A stretch of DNA of 64,000 nt from Thalassospira sp. ER-Se-21-Dark (GTDB lineage Bacteria > Pseudomonadota > Alphaproteobacteria > Rhodospirillales > Thalassospiraceae). Location of the stretch: NCBI RefSeq assembly GCF_017922435.1, contig NZ_VDEZ01000002.1, forward strand, positions 248,001 to 312,000, given 5' to 3'. A program made the position numbers and the translations under genes. The stretch's first letter is position 1; every line of letters begins with the position of its first letter. The notes beneath the pieces were generated by a model. The model had not been told where the DNA came from. It was given only the letters and a program-made list of their open reading frames with translations, and made no database searches. Shown in pieces: positions 27,129 to 36,987 of the stretch.

Positions 27129-27615
27129 TGCCTTTTGGGGGGTAATTTCCGGTGCGGGCCGGCGCCCCGATCTGGCATGCGATCCCATTTGACCTGATCG
27201 CGATTGAATAGACAAATCGAAAATTCCGAACGATTATTCAAAATAAATGAATAATCAAAATGCGGGTAAGGTGCTCAGAACCGCCGGTCAAATGCACCGC
27301 GATGGCGTATTTTCAATCCTCATACAATTGCTTTCAGGTCTGAAATCCAACCCCGATTTCCTAGCAAGAGGCAAGGTAGTTCGGGCGAGTGGAAAGAGGG
27401 GCCGTTTTGTTGTTTTTTCACCGCTGTCTCTTTTCTCCGGTTGTTTCTTTTTGCCTCTCAAATCTTCACGTTTGGGATGGCGCTAGTTGACGAACGGTGG
27501 TCATAAAGCGTTCTTTGGGATTACCTCGTTGGAGTAGGTCCTGGCCGTTGAGTATAGGCAACAGAAACCTATGGTTATTGTTGATGTCTTCTTTATCAAT
27601 CGATTTCAACTTTCT

Positions 27616-27680
27616 GTGACGCTCGTCACTTTCGATTTCTGAAGTTTGTCTTAGCGAAGAAAGAATGACGAACAGTCATT
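27616..27680. promoter_or_regulatory. Two TGAC-type palindromes upstream of the CDI operon
   Basis: GTGACG-CT-CGTCAC (27616-27629) and AATGAC-GAACA-GTCATT (27664-27680) are both perfect inverted repeats sharing TGAC/GTCA arms, about 50 bases apart centre to centre. They lie 60-125 bases before the tpsB start. The remainder of the gap (27129-27741) is AT-rich and holds only short frames without family features. Confidence 0.4.
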
Positions 27681-27741
27681 TAAATCAGAAAAATATGATA
27701 TTTCCGTTCATTTTTTGATCTGAGTGCAATCGCTAAGTACG

Positions 27742-29520
27742 ATGAATTCAAACGCCGTTAAATGTGGTCGGCAGACCGAGCAGCCAATCCGCAAGTTTAA
27801 TCGGATTAACCCTTCCGCGCGTCGAAATTTTGTTCGCCGCTGCATATGGGGGGGAGTTCTGCTTTCGGCCAGCTTGGTACTGTTTTCGGCACATGCCCAA
27901 ACTGTTCCTGACGCGGTCAATAGATCAATTGAACAGGAACAGTTGCGCCAACAGCAGAGAGACTGGGATTTTGGGCGGCAACCACAACGCAGGCCCGATA
28001 TCCGGCTTCAACCCGAAACGTCTGCGCCCACCGTTCCGGACGACACAGACCAGCCTTGCTTTGCAATTCAGTCTACAGAGATCGAAGGGTTGGACGGTTT
28101 TGAGGTTGTGCCCGACAACTTCGACCGACTGAATGGCAAATGTGTCAATCTCAGTGATCTCAACGCCTATTTGAATGAGATGAACGCGTTCTATTCGGAT
28201 CGCGGCTATATCACGACACGCGTTTATTTGCCGGAACAGGATCTTTCAAACGGCATCCTCAAAGTTCTGATCATACCCGGGCGTATTGAGGGGTTTGACT
28301 ACGAGTCCGGGGACGATGCGGACTCCCGTATTGTGGGGGCATTTCCCACAAGCGAAGGGGATATCGTCAACTTGCGCGAGATCGAGCAAGCGCTGGAAAA
28401 CTTCAACTCTCCGCGCTCGCAATCGGGAAAGTTCAAACTCTACCCCGGAGAACGGCAAGGGACCTCGATCATTCGTCTGTCTGCGGTGAATGAAAGACCT
28501 TATGGTGGCACGCTGACCTTCAACAATTTCGGCTATAAAAATACCGGGCGTCGAAAGACTGGCGGTAACCTGTATTACGATAACCTGCTGAACATTAATG
28601 ACACGATCCAGCTAAATGCCTCTTCCACGGTGAAGGGGTTAACTTCGAGCGATACATATTCCAGAACGGCGAGCGGAAGCTATTTTGTGCCGTTTGGCAA
28701 CTGGAGTGTCAGCGTTGGCGCCGGATATAGCCAATACGGCTTTATTCTTCCGGCAATCAATGAGGACTTACCCGTTTATGGGCGCAGTCACTGGATTTCC
28801 GCCGATCTGCAACGCCTTATCTGGCGCGGTGAATTTTCCAAATTCTATGCAGTCGCCGGTATTGAAACATCCCGATCAAGAAACTTTCTGGACGAGTTCG
28901 AAGTCGTTGTTCAAAGGCGCTTTTCGACCAAGTCCAAGTTCGGCGTGAATGGTCGCTTTAATTTTAACAACGGCTACCACGACTGGTCTGTCAACGCCAT
29001 TCGCGAACTGAACGCGCTGGGGGCGGAGCCGCCACTGGACTCCGACATTGATCCAGAGCCATTGCTATTTACAGCGAGCTCTGCGCTGCAAGCCAGCTTT
29101 GCAGAGGGGCTTTTGCGTTTGAGCCACCAAATCAACGGTCAATATTCGGAAGACAATCTTGGGAGCTCCGACAAGTTCGCCATCGGGGGCGGATATTTCA
29201 GCATCCGTGGCTTTCGAGAAGACAGTCTTTCCGGAAGGTCGGGCATTTCGACGCGCAACGATCTGAGCTACCGGGCATTTCAGGATGAAGATGCCAGCCT
29301 GGACATCGTGCTTGGACTTGATGCGGGTTATGTCGAGCTCAGCAAGGATGACCGAGAGACTTATGACGCCCCGTTTCTGGCAGGAGCATCCGCCGGAGTA
29401 CGGGTCAATTTCCTTGGAATTTTCAATCTGGATCTTGTGGTTGCCCGGGCGCTTAAGCGTCCCGAGGCCTTCACGGATTCGGGAATAATCAGATACGCGC
29501 AAGCGTCTTTTTCGTTTTAA
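27742..29520 (+). CDS. Two-partner secretion outer-membrane transporter (TpsB/CdiB)
   Basis: A 592-residue Omp85-superfamily transporter that exports the TpsA protein encoded next. After an N-terminal signal region (hydrophobic GGVLLSASLVLFSAHAQ, unusually preceded by about 35 basic residues) comes a plug-like helix rich in Gln and Arg. Two POTRA domains follow (residues 90-230, with FYSDRGYITTRVYLPEQDL). The C-terminal beta-barrel carries the family signatures FAIGGGYFSIRGF (the conserved RGF loop motif) and ends in a C-terminal Phe. ATG 27742 is preferred over GTG 27724, though neither has a strong ribosome-binding site. Confidence 0.9.
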   Translation: MNSNAVKCGRQTEQPIRKFNRINPSARRNFVRRCIWGGVLLSASLVLFSAHAQTVPDAVNRSIEQEQLRQQQRDWDFGRQPQRRPDIRLQPETSAPTVPDDTDQPCFAIQSTEIEGLDGFEVVPDNFDRLNGKCVNLSDLNAYLNEMNAFYSDRGYITTRVYLPEQDLSNGILKVLIIPGRIEGFDYESGDDADSRIVGAFPTSEGDIVNLREIEQALENFNSPRSQSGKFKLYPGERQGTSIIRLSAVNERPYGGTLTFNNFGYKNTGRRKTGGNLYYDNLLNINDTIQLNASSTVKGLTSSDTYSRTASGSYFVPFGNWSVSVGAGYSQYGFILPAINEDLPVYGRSHWISADLQRLIWRGEFSKFYAVAGIETSRSRNFLDEFEVVVQRRFSTKSKFGVNGRFNFNNGYHDWSVNAIRELNALGAEPPLDSDIDPEPLLFTASSALQASFAEGLLRLSHQINGQYSEDNLGSSDKFAIGGGYFSIRGFREDSLSGRSGISTRNDLSYRAFQDEDASLDIVLGLDAGYVELSKDDRETYDAPFLAGASAGVRVNFLGIFNLDLVVARALKRPEAFTDSGIIRYAQASFSF

Positions 29521-29542
29521 CGGGGCCGTTGGGACATAGATC

Positions 29543-32500
29543 ATGCAGTACATCAGCAAACTTTTGCCGGGTCTTCAGAAAAGTTCAGCTTTGATTGCAG
29601 CCGTGCTTTACACGCTTTCACCTGTTGTTGCGGGTGCGCAACAGGCGGCAAACACGGACCGGTCCGCGGTTGACCAGTCGCGAAACGGATTGACGATCTA
29701 TAATATCAATACGCCCAACGCCAAGGGCCTGTCGAACAACATCCATAACAGTTTCGATATTCCCACCCGCGGCGCAATTGATAACAACTCTGCGACGATA
29801 ACCTATTCCCAGCTCGAAAAAGGCTACATCGAAGGTAACCCGAACCTGAGAAGCGGGCAGGAAGCGTCAACGATCCTTCATCAGATCATTGGCGGGTCTC
29901 GTTCCCAAATGAATGGTCTTCTGGAGGTGGCAGGCAAAAAGGCCCAGCTTGTCATCGTCAACGAAAATGGCATCACGTGTAATGGCTGCGGTTTTATTAA
30001 CACCAGCAGAGCAACCCTTTCCACAGGGGCGGCCAATATCAACGCTTCAGGGGAGCTTGCCGGGTTTGATGTGACCCGTGGCGATATTTTGATTAATGGC
30101 ACGGGTTTGGATGCAGTCAGTGGCAATCAGGCCAGTGATCAGATCGACCTGATTGCAAGAACCGTTGCCATTCGTGATGCCGCAAAGCTCAAGGCAAAGC
30201 AACTTAACGTCATCACCGGCAGTAATTCTGTCGATTATGTCGGGCTGACCCATGGCGAGATCGCCGGCAGTGGTACTGTGCCTGAAGTCGCCCTGGATGT
30301 GGCAGCACTTGGCGGCATGTATGCGGATTACATCAGCCTCATCGCAACCGATGACGGGGTTGGGGTGAATATGAATGGTGCTGCGGCGTCGGCAGGCAAC
30401 CTCACCCTTGATGCGAATGGCAAAATCAGCTTCGGCGCCGCGTCGAAAGTTTCATCGGGTGCTGAAACAACAATCACCACGACCGAGGATTTCGAGGGCG
30501 CTGGCCGTGTGAAATCTGCGGGTAACCTTAATCTCACCGCCAAGAATATCACAAACAGTGGCGAGCTGAATTCGGGTGCAAGTGTCAGCCTTGAAGCGCA
30601 AGAGCAGATCACATCGGGCAAAACAGCCCTGATCCGATCGGAAGGTGACACGACCCTGAAGGCCGGAACCGGCATTGAAAATAACGGCGTTGTCGCGGCC
30701 TATGGCAACCTTGATATTGACGCGCCCGATATCCGTAATGATGGCGGTATTTTGTGGGCCAATAACAATGTCACGATCGGCTCATCCGAGGCTGCCAACG
30801 GGCGTGCAGATTATGTCCTGAACCGCAATGGCCGTATTGAAGCGTTCGGGGGTGACCTGGAAATCAAGGCCGAGAATATCGTCAACCAGGGCACCGCGCC
30901 GACGGCAAATATCAAGGACAACATCTATCAGTTCTATGAAACCCCGGGCCCGGTTAACCCGAATGGCGATATCAAAAGCCGACTGCTTTCTGCGACATAT
31001 CTTGCTGAAGACGGCACAGTGCGGCCGGAATATACCGAAAGCTATGTCGCGCTTTGGGAGCAGCTGTTTTCTGACGAATTGAACAGTGCAACAGAACTTG
31101 ACCCGGAGCTCCTGCTTCTTTTGCAGGCTTCGGCGATTGGTGGTGACGGAAAAACGCTTGGTTCATCCTGGGTTACATATTTTGGACGTCTGTCAGGTAA
31201 GGCGTCCGAGGCAGGTGTGCCATCCCTTGTTGAATTCATGCGTGACCTTATGGCTGATACCGCGCGTGTTGAAGAGGTCGTTGCCGAGCCTGAAACCCCA
31301 GAGCCGGGCGGTGCAGGGGGATCATCAGGTGCGCCGACAGATCCAGAGCCGGTTGAGGAAGGTCCCGAGCCCGGCTCTATCAAGGCGGAGTATCTTCCGC
31401 AATATCTGGCCCTTTGGGAAAGCCTGTCGTCTGGTCAGGCCATAAGTGCCGATACGCTTGCAGCCCTTAATCCTTCTTATGTCAAGGATGGGGCCGTGCT
31501 GCCGGAAATCAGCAATCTGTGGAATTCTATTCGGGCGGGTTCGGGCGCTGGGTACACGATCCTGGTGACGATTACCCAGGATACCCTGAATGACGATGGT
31601 GTTCTGGCGGAACTTAAGGCAGGCAAGAACATCCTGCTTGAAGCCAAAAATATCAACAATGTCTATGGTGCTATTCAGGCGGCGGGTGATCTGGATATTA
31701 CCGCTGAAAATCTGACCAATACGTCGTTTGGGGCCAGTCAGTCCCGCCATGAGGTGCATAAACGCGGCTGTTTCACCTGCCACGAAGGTGTGCTTGATTT
31801 CGCCGATACATTTGGCGGTGTGATTCAAGCACACGGAAATCTGAACATTTCGGTGACCGATTCACTCAAGAACATGACGATCGGCAGCCGAAGTGCGTCT
31901 CAGTTGCTGGCCGATATCGGCGTGCATCTTCAAAGCACCAGCAACCGTCTGAACGCAGAAGTTCCAAAACCGTCCAAAAGCACTGTCGCACCGACACCGG
32001 AAACATCAACGCCAGGTGCGGAAACATCGACCCTGGTTAACCTGATCGCCGAACTCGAAGAGGTTCTTGAAGAGGCACACGAGAATTTCGAAACCCCGGA
32101 ATCCGGGGAACTCGATGCCTTCATGTCATCGCCGTATCTGTTCAGCCGACTTGATTTTGAGCCGTTGATCGAACAGAACGAACTACGCGCCTTTGAAGTC
32201 CTGTCTTCCAATGACCCCACCGTACGTCAGGCTTGGGCGACCCAGCAAATTCGCACGGCCCAACTGCTTGGCGGGGATGGTGCCGGTCAGACACGCAATG
32301 ACGTGATCAGTGATCAGCTTGAACTTGCGTTGGCGCTGCCGACCTCAAGTGATAATGGGGCCAAACCACTTTCTGCCGTGACAGCCTTCCTTGATAAACG
32401 CAACGGGGCGCTGATTTCGGCTGACGAGGTCGATATTGCTGCCGGTGAGGTCAAGCAAATTGGCGGTGGTCAGATTGTCAGTGACAGCGAAACGACAATC

Positions 32501-35500
32501 ACTGCGGATCGGATTGACCTTGAACGCGGCGATCTGAAATCGGATGGCGATATCAGCCTTTCGGGAGACGAGGAAGTTCGCCTTGCGGCGGTGGATATCG
32601 AGGCCGCAAAGGACGTCACGCTTAAAAGTGACAGTGGCGATGTTTTGGTTGAAACCATCGAGGAGACAACCAACTTCACCCGCGCTCTCTATTCCGATGT
32701 TCGGGTTAGAAACCCCGATTGCTCGTCAAATGATGGCGATTGCGAACAATACACGACCAAACGCGTCAAAACCGGCAGCGGCAGCGGCACATCTGTTACC
32801 CATCAGGGCGGCACGCTTAATATTGGCGGTAACCTGACGGTTGAGGCCGCCAATGACGTGTCGGTGGTCGGGACTGATGCAAATGTTGATGGTGACGTCA
32901 AACTGGCAGCGGGCGGTGATCTTTTGGTCGGCTCTGCGCGCAATGTTTATGACTATTCTCAAACCAGCGGTAAGTCATCATCCAAGGCGCATTCCGAAGA
33001 ACTCCTGACCTCGGCGATCAATGCCGGTGGCAACATTGCCATGACCGGTACCAATGTGGGGATCGAGGCATCTACTGTCTCTGCTGACGGCAAGCTTGAT
33101 GTCATGGCCTATAACGACCTGTCGATTACGGCAGGTATGGAAAACTCAAGCTATTCCTATAAATCCAGTTCTGGCGGCGGTGGTTTCTTTGGCAAGAAGA
33201 AATCCGAAAGCCTTGATGAAAGCCACCTGACCTATCAGGAAAGTGTGCTGTCGAGCGGCGATGACATGTCGCTTAATGCTATGGGCAATATCGGCATTGC
33301 TGGGTCCGAAGTCGAAAGCGGCGGCGATATTGACATTACTGCCTTTGGCGGGCTGACGATTACATCCCTTCAGGAACAGCATCACCGTGAACACAAGGTC
33401 GAGAAAACAGGCCGCTTCGGCGGGATGTTCGGTGGATCCAGCTCGCGCACGGAAATCCGGGATCTCACCGAGATCAAGGGGACGGAAATCACGTCGCTTA
33501 CCGATCTGACCACGCAGTCGGGATCGGATACCACCATTCGTGCCAGCCGGGTTTCGGCCGGGGGCGATTTGAACATCAGCGTCGGCAAAGGTCCGTTTGC
33601 CGATCCGGATGCCAAATTGTGGCTTCTGACCGACAAGGAACGCGATTACCTGTCGGTTTCGGAATATGAGGGCGGCACCCTTAAATGGACGATGACGGAA
33701 TATGGCCACGAGAAGGAAGTGGTCCGTCATGCCATCCTTGAATCGGGTGGGGATTTCATCATCGAAAGCCCGGGCGGCGTGGTGGTTGAATACCGCTCCA
33801 CCGGCGATTTTGCCACTGACATCGCCCAGTTGGCCGAGGCGCCGGGCCTTGAATACCTTGCTGACCTGCAAGGCATGGAGAATGTCGACTGGCAGGGCGT
33901 CGAGGAAATCTACGAGACCTGGTACGACCAGAGCTCTGGCCTTGGCGGCGGGGCAATGGCGATTATTGCGATTGCGATGGCAGTGCTGACCTATGGGGCG
34001 ACTTTGCAGCTATCTGGCCTAATGGCCGGAACAACTCAGTTTGCCTCAGCACAAGCTGCAATACAGGCAGGCTTCTCAGCTTCGCAAATTATCTCGGCTG
34101 GTAGTGTTGTCTACGCGGGTTCTGCTGCCCAAATGGCGGCGATGACCGCCATCAATGCTGCACTATCTAGCGTGGCGGCAACTGCGGCGACTTCTATCGC
34201 CAATGGGGCGGTGTCGGGTGACATGCGCGGGGCGTTCCAAGCGATCTTCTCAAGTGATACTTTGCGCAACACGATGGTCAGTATGTTGACAGCGGGGGCA
34301 ACACGTGGCGGTGCAGACGCCTTCGGCGTTGACTTTGGCAAGACGAAAGACATCGTCAAAAGCATTAGTAGCAAGGTCGCCTATGAAATGATCCGCACCG
34401 TGGCCAATACAGCTTCGGAAAGTATCATTAACGGAACGGACATTGGGGATGCGCTTGTTTCAAACCTGCAGTCATCCGCGACGACAATTGCCTCTGCGGT
34501 GCTTTTTACCCAGATCGGCAATCTGAGTGACGACTGGAAGCTTGAAGAAGGCGACATCGAGAAGGTCGTCATGCATGCGGTTGCAGGCTGTGGTGTCGGC
34601 ATGGTTGCCAGCCGGAACTGTGTTGCAGGTGCCGTTGGTGCTGGGCTGCAGGAAGCATTGAGCGGCCCTCTCAACCAGATTGATGACATCGAACTCAAAG
34701 TTAAAATCGCAGGTCTTTCGGGGGCCTTGGCGATTGCGCTAACCGGGGGTGATGCATCCGCCGTTAATGTCGCCAACATCACCGGTCAGAATGCCGCAAC
34801 CTATAACCGTCAGCTTCATACCGATGAATTGCGGGTGATCGAGGAAAAGGCCAAGGAACTGGCCGGGACAGATGGTAAATCTGCAGATGAGTGGCACCAG
34901 CTTCTGCAGCAGGAAGCCATGCGTTTGACCGACGAAAAATGGAATGGTGAGTTCGAGGGTACTGAAAACGCAACCGTCCTGAATGCGCTTGCAGAACTGA
35001 GAACAGAGTATGGTGCCGACTTTGTTAACAAGGTCGGTGATCAATTCCGCTTCCTTGAACAGGACAGTCGCTTTAGCGATCAGCTGACCTTTGCCAATAG
35101 TCTGGTCAAGCATGCTGAAAGTTACAACATCGCGCTGAGAGGATGGTCGCCATATGACGGGGATTTACCTGCTAGTATCACCCCTGCGCAGGCGGCATTG
35201 GCCTTTAGTGTAGTCTCTCCTGAAGGGCTCTCGGATGAACTTTTCGCCTCAGAGGAGATCCTTGAACGCTTGGACCCATCCCAGACCGCAACTGAGGTTT
35301 CGCGCGGCTTTGCCTTGCTTCAGATCCGTAAGGAGCTTGCAGCTACGCAGACATTCGCCAATGCCGAGTTTCAGGCAACCAAAAATGCCTGGCAAGCGGC
35401 AGAAAATGTTGTCGATCAGCGACAGGGTGCAGTCGAAACACTCACAGAAGCCTACGAGGACAATCCGAACGCAGCAAATCTGGCGGCACTGGAAGCTGCG

Positions 35501-36388
35501 AAAACCGAACTTTCCGAGGCAGAGGAGCAACTCGGTATTGCTTTTAATGCCCACAAGGTTGCAGACCAACTGCGGTATGATGCTGAAATCGGTGTGAAAC
35601 GTGCTGCTATTCATACCGGTGATGCCGTCAGGCGTGGCGCAGCAGCCGGAGTGGCTGATGCGTTAGCAGAACCTTTCAAGGATACCGCGGAAGGCCTTGT
35701 GCTTCTGAGTATGGCATTCAACGGTGATGAGGCATCGCAGACGGAACTTGACCAAACATGGAAAAGCATCGTCTGGCTCGCAAACAATCCTGATCAGCTT
35801 CCTGACGCGATTGCAGATAGTCTTACAGCATCCTTGAATGAAGCACAGGCTGCGTTTGAAGCAGGCGATTATAGCGCAGCCGGTGAGATTGCCGGAAACC
35901 TGCAAACGAAACTTCTTACTGCGATGGGTAGCACTGCGATGAGCGCGGAACTACTGCTTGTGAGTAAGGGGTTGACGAGAGGGGGGATAGATTCTCTAGG
36001 TGATGCGCTTAATGTTCCTGGTAGAGTGCAAAGTCGTGTGAATTTGGCGTCAGGCGTTACTCGATATACACCCCTTAATGACAACGGGAACCCCGTCCAA
36101 GCAGGTTGGAACCACGTACTGAGTCGCCATTTCGGAGGTACTAATACACAGAGTCAGTTTACTCTATCCCAAGACGAGGTGAGGGGAATCTTGCAATCAG
36201 GTAGGGCTGTGTCTTCACCCGTAACGGAGGTTAAAATGATTGGTGAGATACCTACATACGTTCGCAAAATTGATGTTGGTCATTCTGTTGGAACAGTGCG
36301 GCAATCTGACGGGGGAGGTTCAACAACTAAAATTTATGTACAGACAGATATGGCTGGTAATCTAATTACTGCGTATCCGATCCCCTAA
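29543..36388 (+). CDS. Filamentous haemagglutinin / CdiA-like TpsA exoprotein with C-terminal toxin
   Basis: A 2281-residue exoprotein. The N terminus has a signal peptide and TPS secretion domain (residues 1-270: NGLTIYNINTPNAKGLSNN and NENGITCNGCGFINTSRATL). Long beta-helical repeats follow to about 1450, interrupted by a Pro/Glu-rich stretch (about 585-615). A DUF637-like hydrophobic region spans about 1470-1640. A pretoxin-like segment NVANITGQNAATYNRQLHTDE (around 1737-1757) stands where CdiA proteins have the VENN region. A coiled-coil part spans about 1915-2010. The last 110 residues, WNHVLSRHF...TDMAGNLITAYP, look like a nuclease toxin of the BECR (barnase/EndoU/colicin-like) class, which is inference. 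Base composition becomes AT-richer over this tail, as expected for an exchangeable toxin tip. Confidence 0.88.
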   Translation: MQYISKLLPGLQKSSALIAAVLYTLSPVVAGAQQAANTDRSAVDQSRNGLTIYNINTPNAKGLSNNIHNSFDIPTRGAIDNNSATITYSQLEKGYIEGNPNLRSGQEASTILHQIIGGSRSQMNGLLEVAGKKAQLVIVNENGITCNGCGFINTSRATLSTGAANINASGELAGFDVTRGDILINGTGLDAVSGNQASDQIDLIARTVAIRDAAKLKAKQLNVITGSNSVDYVGLTHGEIAGSGTVPEVALDVAALGGMYADYISLIATDDGVGVNMNGAAASAGNLTLDANGKISFGAASKVSSGAETTITTTEDFEGAGRVKSAGNLNLTAKNITNSGELNSGASVSLEAQEQITSGKTALIRSEGDTTLKAGTGIENNGVVAAYGNLDIDAPDIRNDGGILWANNNVTIGSSEAANGRADYVLNRNGRIEAFGGDLEIKAENIVNQGTAPTANIKDNIYQFYETPGPVNPNGDIKSRLLSATYLAEDGTVRPEYTESYVALWEQLFSDELNSATELDPELLLLLQASAIGGDGKTLGSSWVTYFGRLSGKASEAGVPSLVEFMRDLMADTARVEEVVAEPETPEPGGAGGSSGAPTDPEPVEEGPEPGSIKAEYLPQYLALWESLSSGQAISADTLAALNPSYVKDGAVLPEISNLWNSIRAGSGAGYTILVTITQDTLNDDGVLAELKAGKNILLEAKNINNVYGAIQAAGDLDITAENLTNTSFGASQSRHEVHKRGCFTCHEGVLDFADTFGGVIQAHGNLNISVTDSLKNMTIGSRSASQLLADIGVHLQSTSNRLNAEVPKPSKSTVAPTPETSTPGAETSTLVNLIAELEEVLEEAHENFETPESGELDAFMSSPYLFSRLDFEPLIEQNELRAFEVLSSNDPTVRQAWATQQIRTAQLLGGDGAGQTRNDVISDQLELALALPTSSDNGAKPLSAVTAFLDKRNGALISADEVDIAAGEVKQIGGGQIVSDSETTITADRIDLERGDLKSDGDISLSGDEEVRLAAVDIEAAKDVTLKSDSGDVLVETIEETTNFTRALYSDVRVRNPDCSSNDGDCEQYTTKRVKTGSGSGTSVTHQGGTLNIGGNLTVEAANDVSVVGTDANVDGDVKLAAGGDLLVGSARNVYDYSQTSGKSSSKAHSEELLTSAINAGGNIAMTGTNVGIEASTVSADGKLDVMAYNDLSITAGMENSSYSYKSSSGGGGFFGKKKSESLDESHLTYQESVLSSGDDMSLNAMGNIGIAGSEVESGGDIDITAFGGLTITSLQEQHHREHKVEKTGRFGGMFGGSSSRTEIRDLTEIKGTEITSLTDLTTQSGSDTTIRASRVSAGGDLNISVGKGPFADPDAKLWLLTDKERDYLSVSEYEGGTLKWTMTEYGHEKEVVRHAILESGGDFIIESPGGVVVEYRSTGDFATDIAQLAEAPGLEYLADLQGMENVDWQGVEEIYETWYDQSSGLGGGAMAIIAIAMAVLTYGATLQLSGLMAGTTQFASAQAAIQAGFSASQIISAGSVVYAGSAAQMAAMTAINAALSSVAATAATSIANGAVSGDMRGAFQAIFSSDTLRNTMVSMLTAGATRGGADAFGVDFGKTKDIVKSISSKVAYEMIRTVANTASESIINGTDIGDALVSNLQSSATTIASAVLFTQIGNLSDDWKLEEGDIEKVVMHAVAGCGVGMVASRNCVAGAVGAGLQEALSGPLNQIDDIELKVKIAGLSGALAIALTGGDASAVNVANITGQNAATYNRQLHTDELRVIEEKAKELAGTDGKSADEWHQLLQQEAMRLTDEKWNGEFEGTENATVLNALAELRTEYGADFVNKVGDQFRFLEQDSRFSDQLTFANSLVKHAESYNIALRGWSPYDGDLPASITPAQAALAFSVVSPEGLSDELFASEEILERLDPSQTATEVSRGFALLQIRKELAATQTFANAEFQATKNAWQAAENVVDQRQGAVETLTEAYEDNPNAANLAALEAAKTELSEAEEQLGIAFNAHKVADQLRYDAEIGVKRAAIHTGDAVRRGAAAGVADALAEPFKDTAEGLVLLSMAFNGDEASQTELDQTWKSIVWLANNPDQLPDAIADSLTASLNEAQAAFEAGDYSAAGEIAGNLQTKLLTAMGSTAMSAELLLVSKGLTRGGIDSLGDALNVPGRVQSRVNLASGVTRYTPLNDNGNPVQAGWNHVLSRHFGGTNTQSQFTLSQDEVRGILQSGRAVSSPVTEVKMIGEIPTYVRKIDVGHSVGTVRQSDGGGSTTKIYVQTDMAGNLITAYPIP

Positions 36389-36402
36389 GGAATTTGTTAG
36401 AC

Positions 36403-36918
36403 ATGGAAACACGAAGAGATCAGTTTGCATATTTCCTAGGTTACGTTTCAGGAAGAAAAGAGCGCTTCCTTAAACAAGCGATGGGATATTTTGGGGAGCT
36501 TGGATACAACAAGTTTCTTCCCAGTAGCGCTTTTGAGGTCTGCCCTTTCAACGATAATCAAAATCAGATCATGCGTAGTTTCCATATCTTTGAAAACTCA
36601 CGATCAGATAATTTGCGCTCTGGTTTACAAAATTTGATTGGGGAGTTCGTATTCTTGGTATCAGAGTTTGAGCCTCCATGTTGTGGAGATGGACGTTCAT
36701 TTTTTCGTCTCTTGAAAACAGGCCAGATTGTCCTTCAATGTGATAGGTGCGGCAAAAATTATGACCTCAATGGCACTCCTATATTTAGGGGTGAAGGCAA
36801 ACTTATGGAGAAGTCTGATTTCATTAATATTTTTGGAGAAGATAGTGAAGCAGAGTGGCCCTATCCTGATAAGCTAAAGGAAATTTACTTGCCTCAAAAT
36901 GACCCTAAAATCCCGTAA
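36403..36918 (+). CDS. Putative CDI immunity protein
   Basis: A 171-residue protein starting METRRDQFAYFLGYVSG, 14 bases after the tpsA stop, with AAGGA 11 bases before the ATG; a TTG three codons earlier is possible. It has no signal peptide, is cytoplasmic by prediction, and is AT-rich like the toxin tip. Two cysteine pairs (PPCCGDG and CDRCGKNYDL) may bind a metal as a zinc ribbon. No family is recognised. The position directly behind a CdiA-type toxin and before a terminator makes it the expected antidote for the toxin encoded at the end of the 29543-36388 gene. Confidence 0.65.
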   Translation: METRRDQFAYFLGYVSGRKERFLKQAMGYFGELGYNKFLPSSAFEVCPFNDNQNQIMRSFHIFENSRSDNLRSGLQNLIGEFVFLVSEFEPPCCGDGRSFFRLLKTGQIVLQCDRCGKNYDLNGTPIFRGEGKLMEKSDFINIFGEDSEAEWPYPDKLKEIYLPQNDPKIP

Positions 36919-36925
36919 GGTTCAC

Positions 36926-36951
36926 GAAAAAGGGGACTATCCCCTTTTTCA
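36926..36951. terminator. Bidirectional terminator after the CDI locus
   Basis: GAAAAAGGGG (36926-36935) pairs perfectly over ten bases with CCCCTTTTTC (36941-36950), loop ACTAT. The T-run inside the stem works on both strands, serving the CDI operon and the convergent ABC operon. Confidence 0.8.
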
Positions 36952-36987
36952 TGAGACAGGTGTTTGTTTTGCCGCGATTTTGACGGC

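Noticed and set aside
27247-27486. 79-codon open frame between the oxidase and CDI genes
   Set aside because: No recognisable domain, basic low-complexity end, no supporting neighbours; treated as non-coding.
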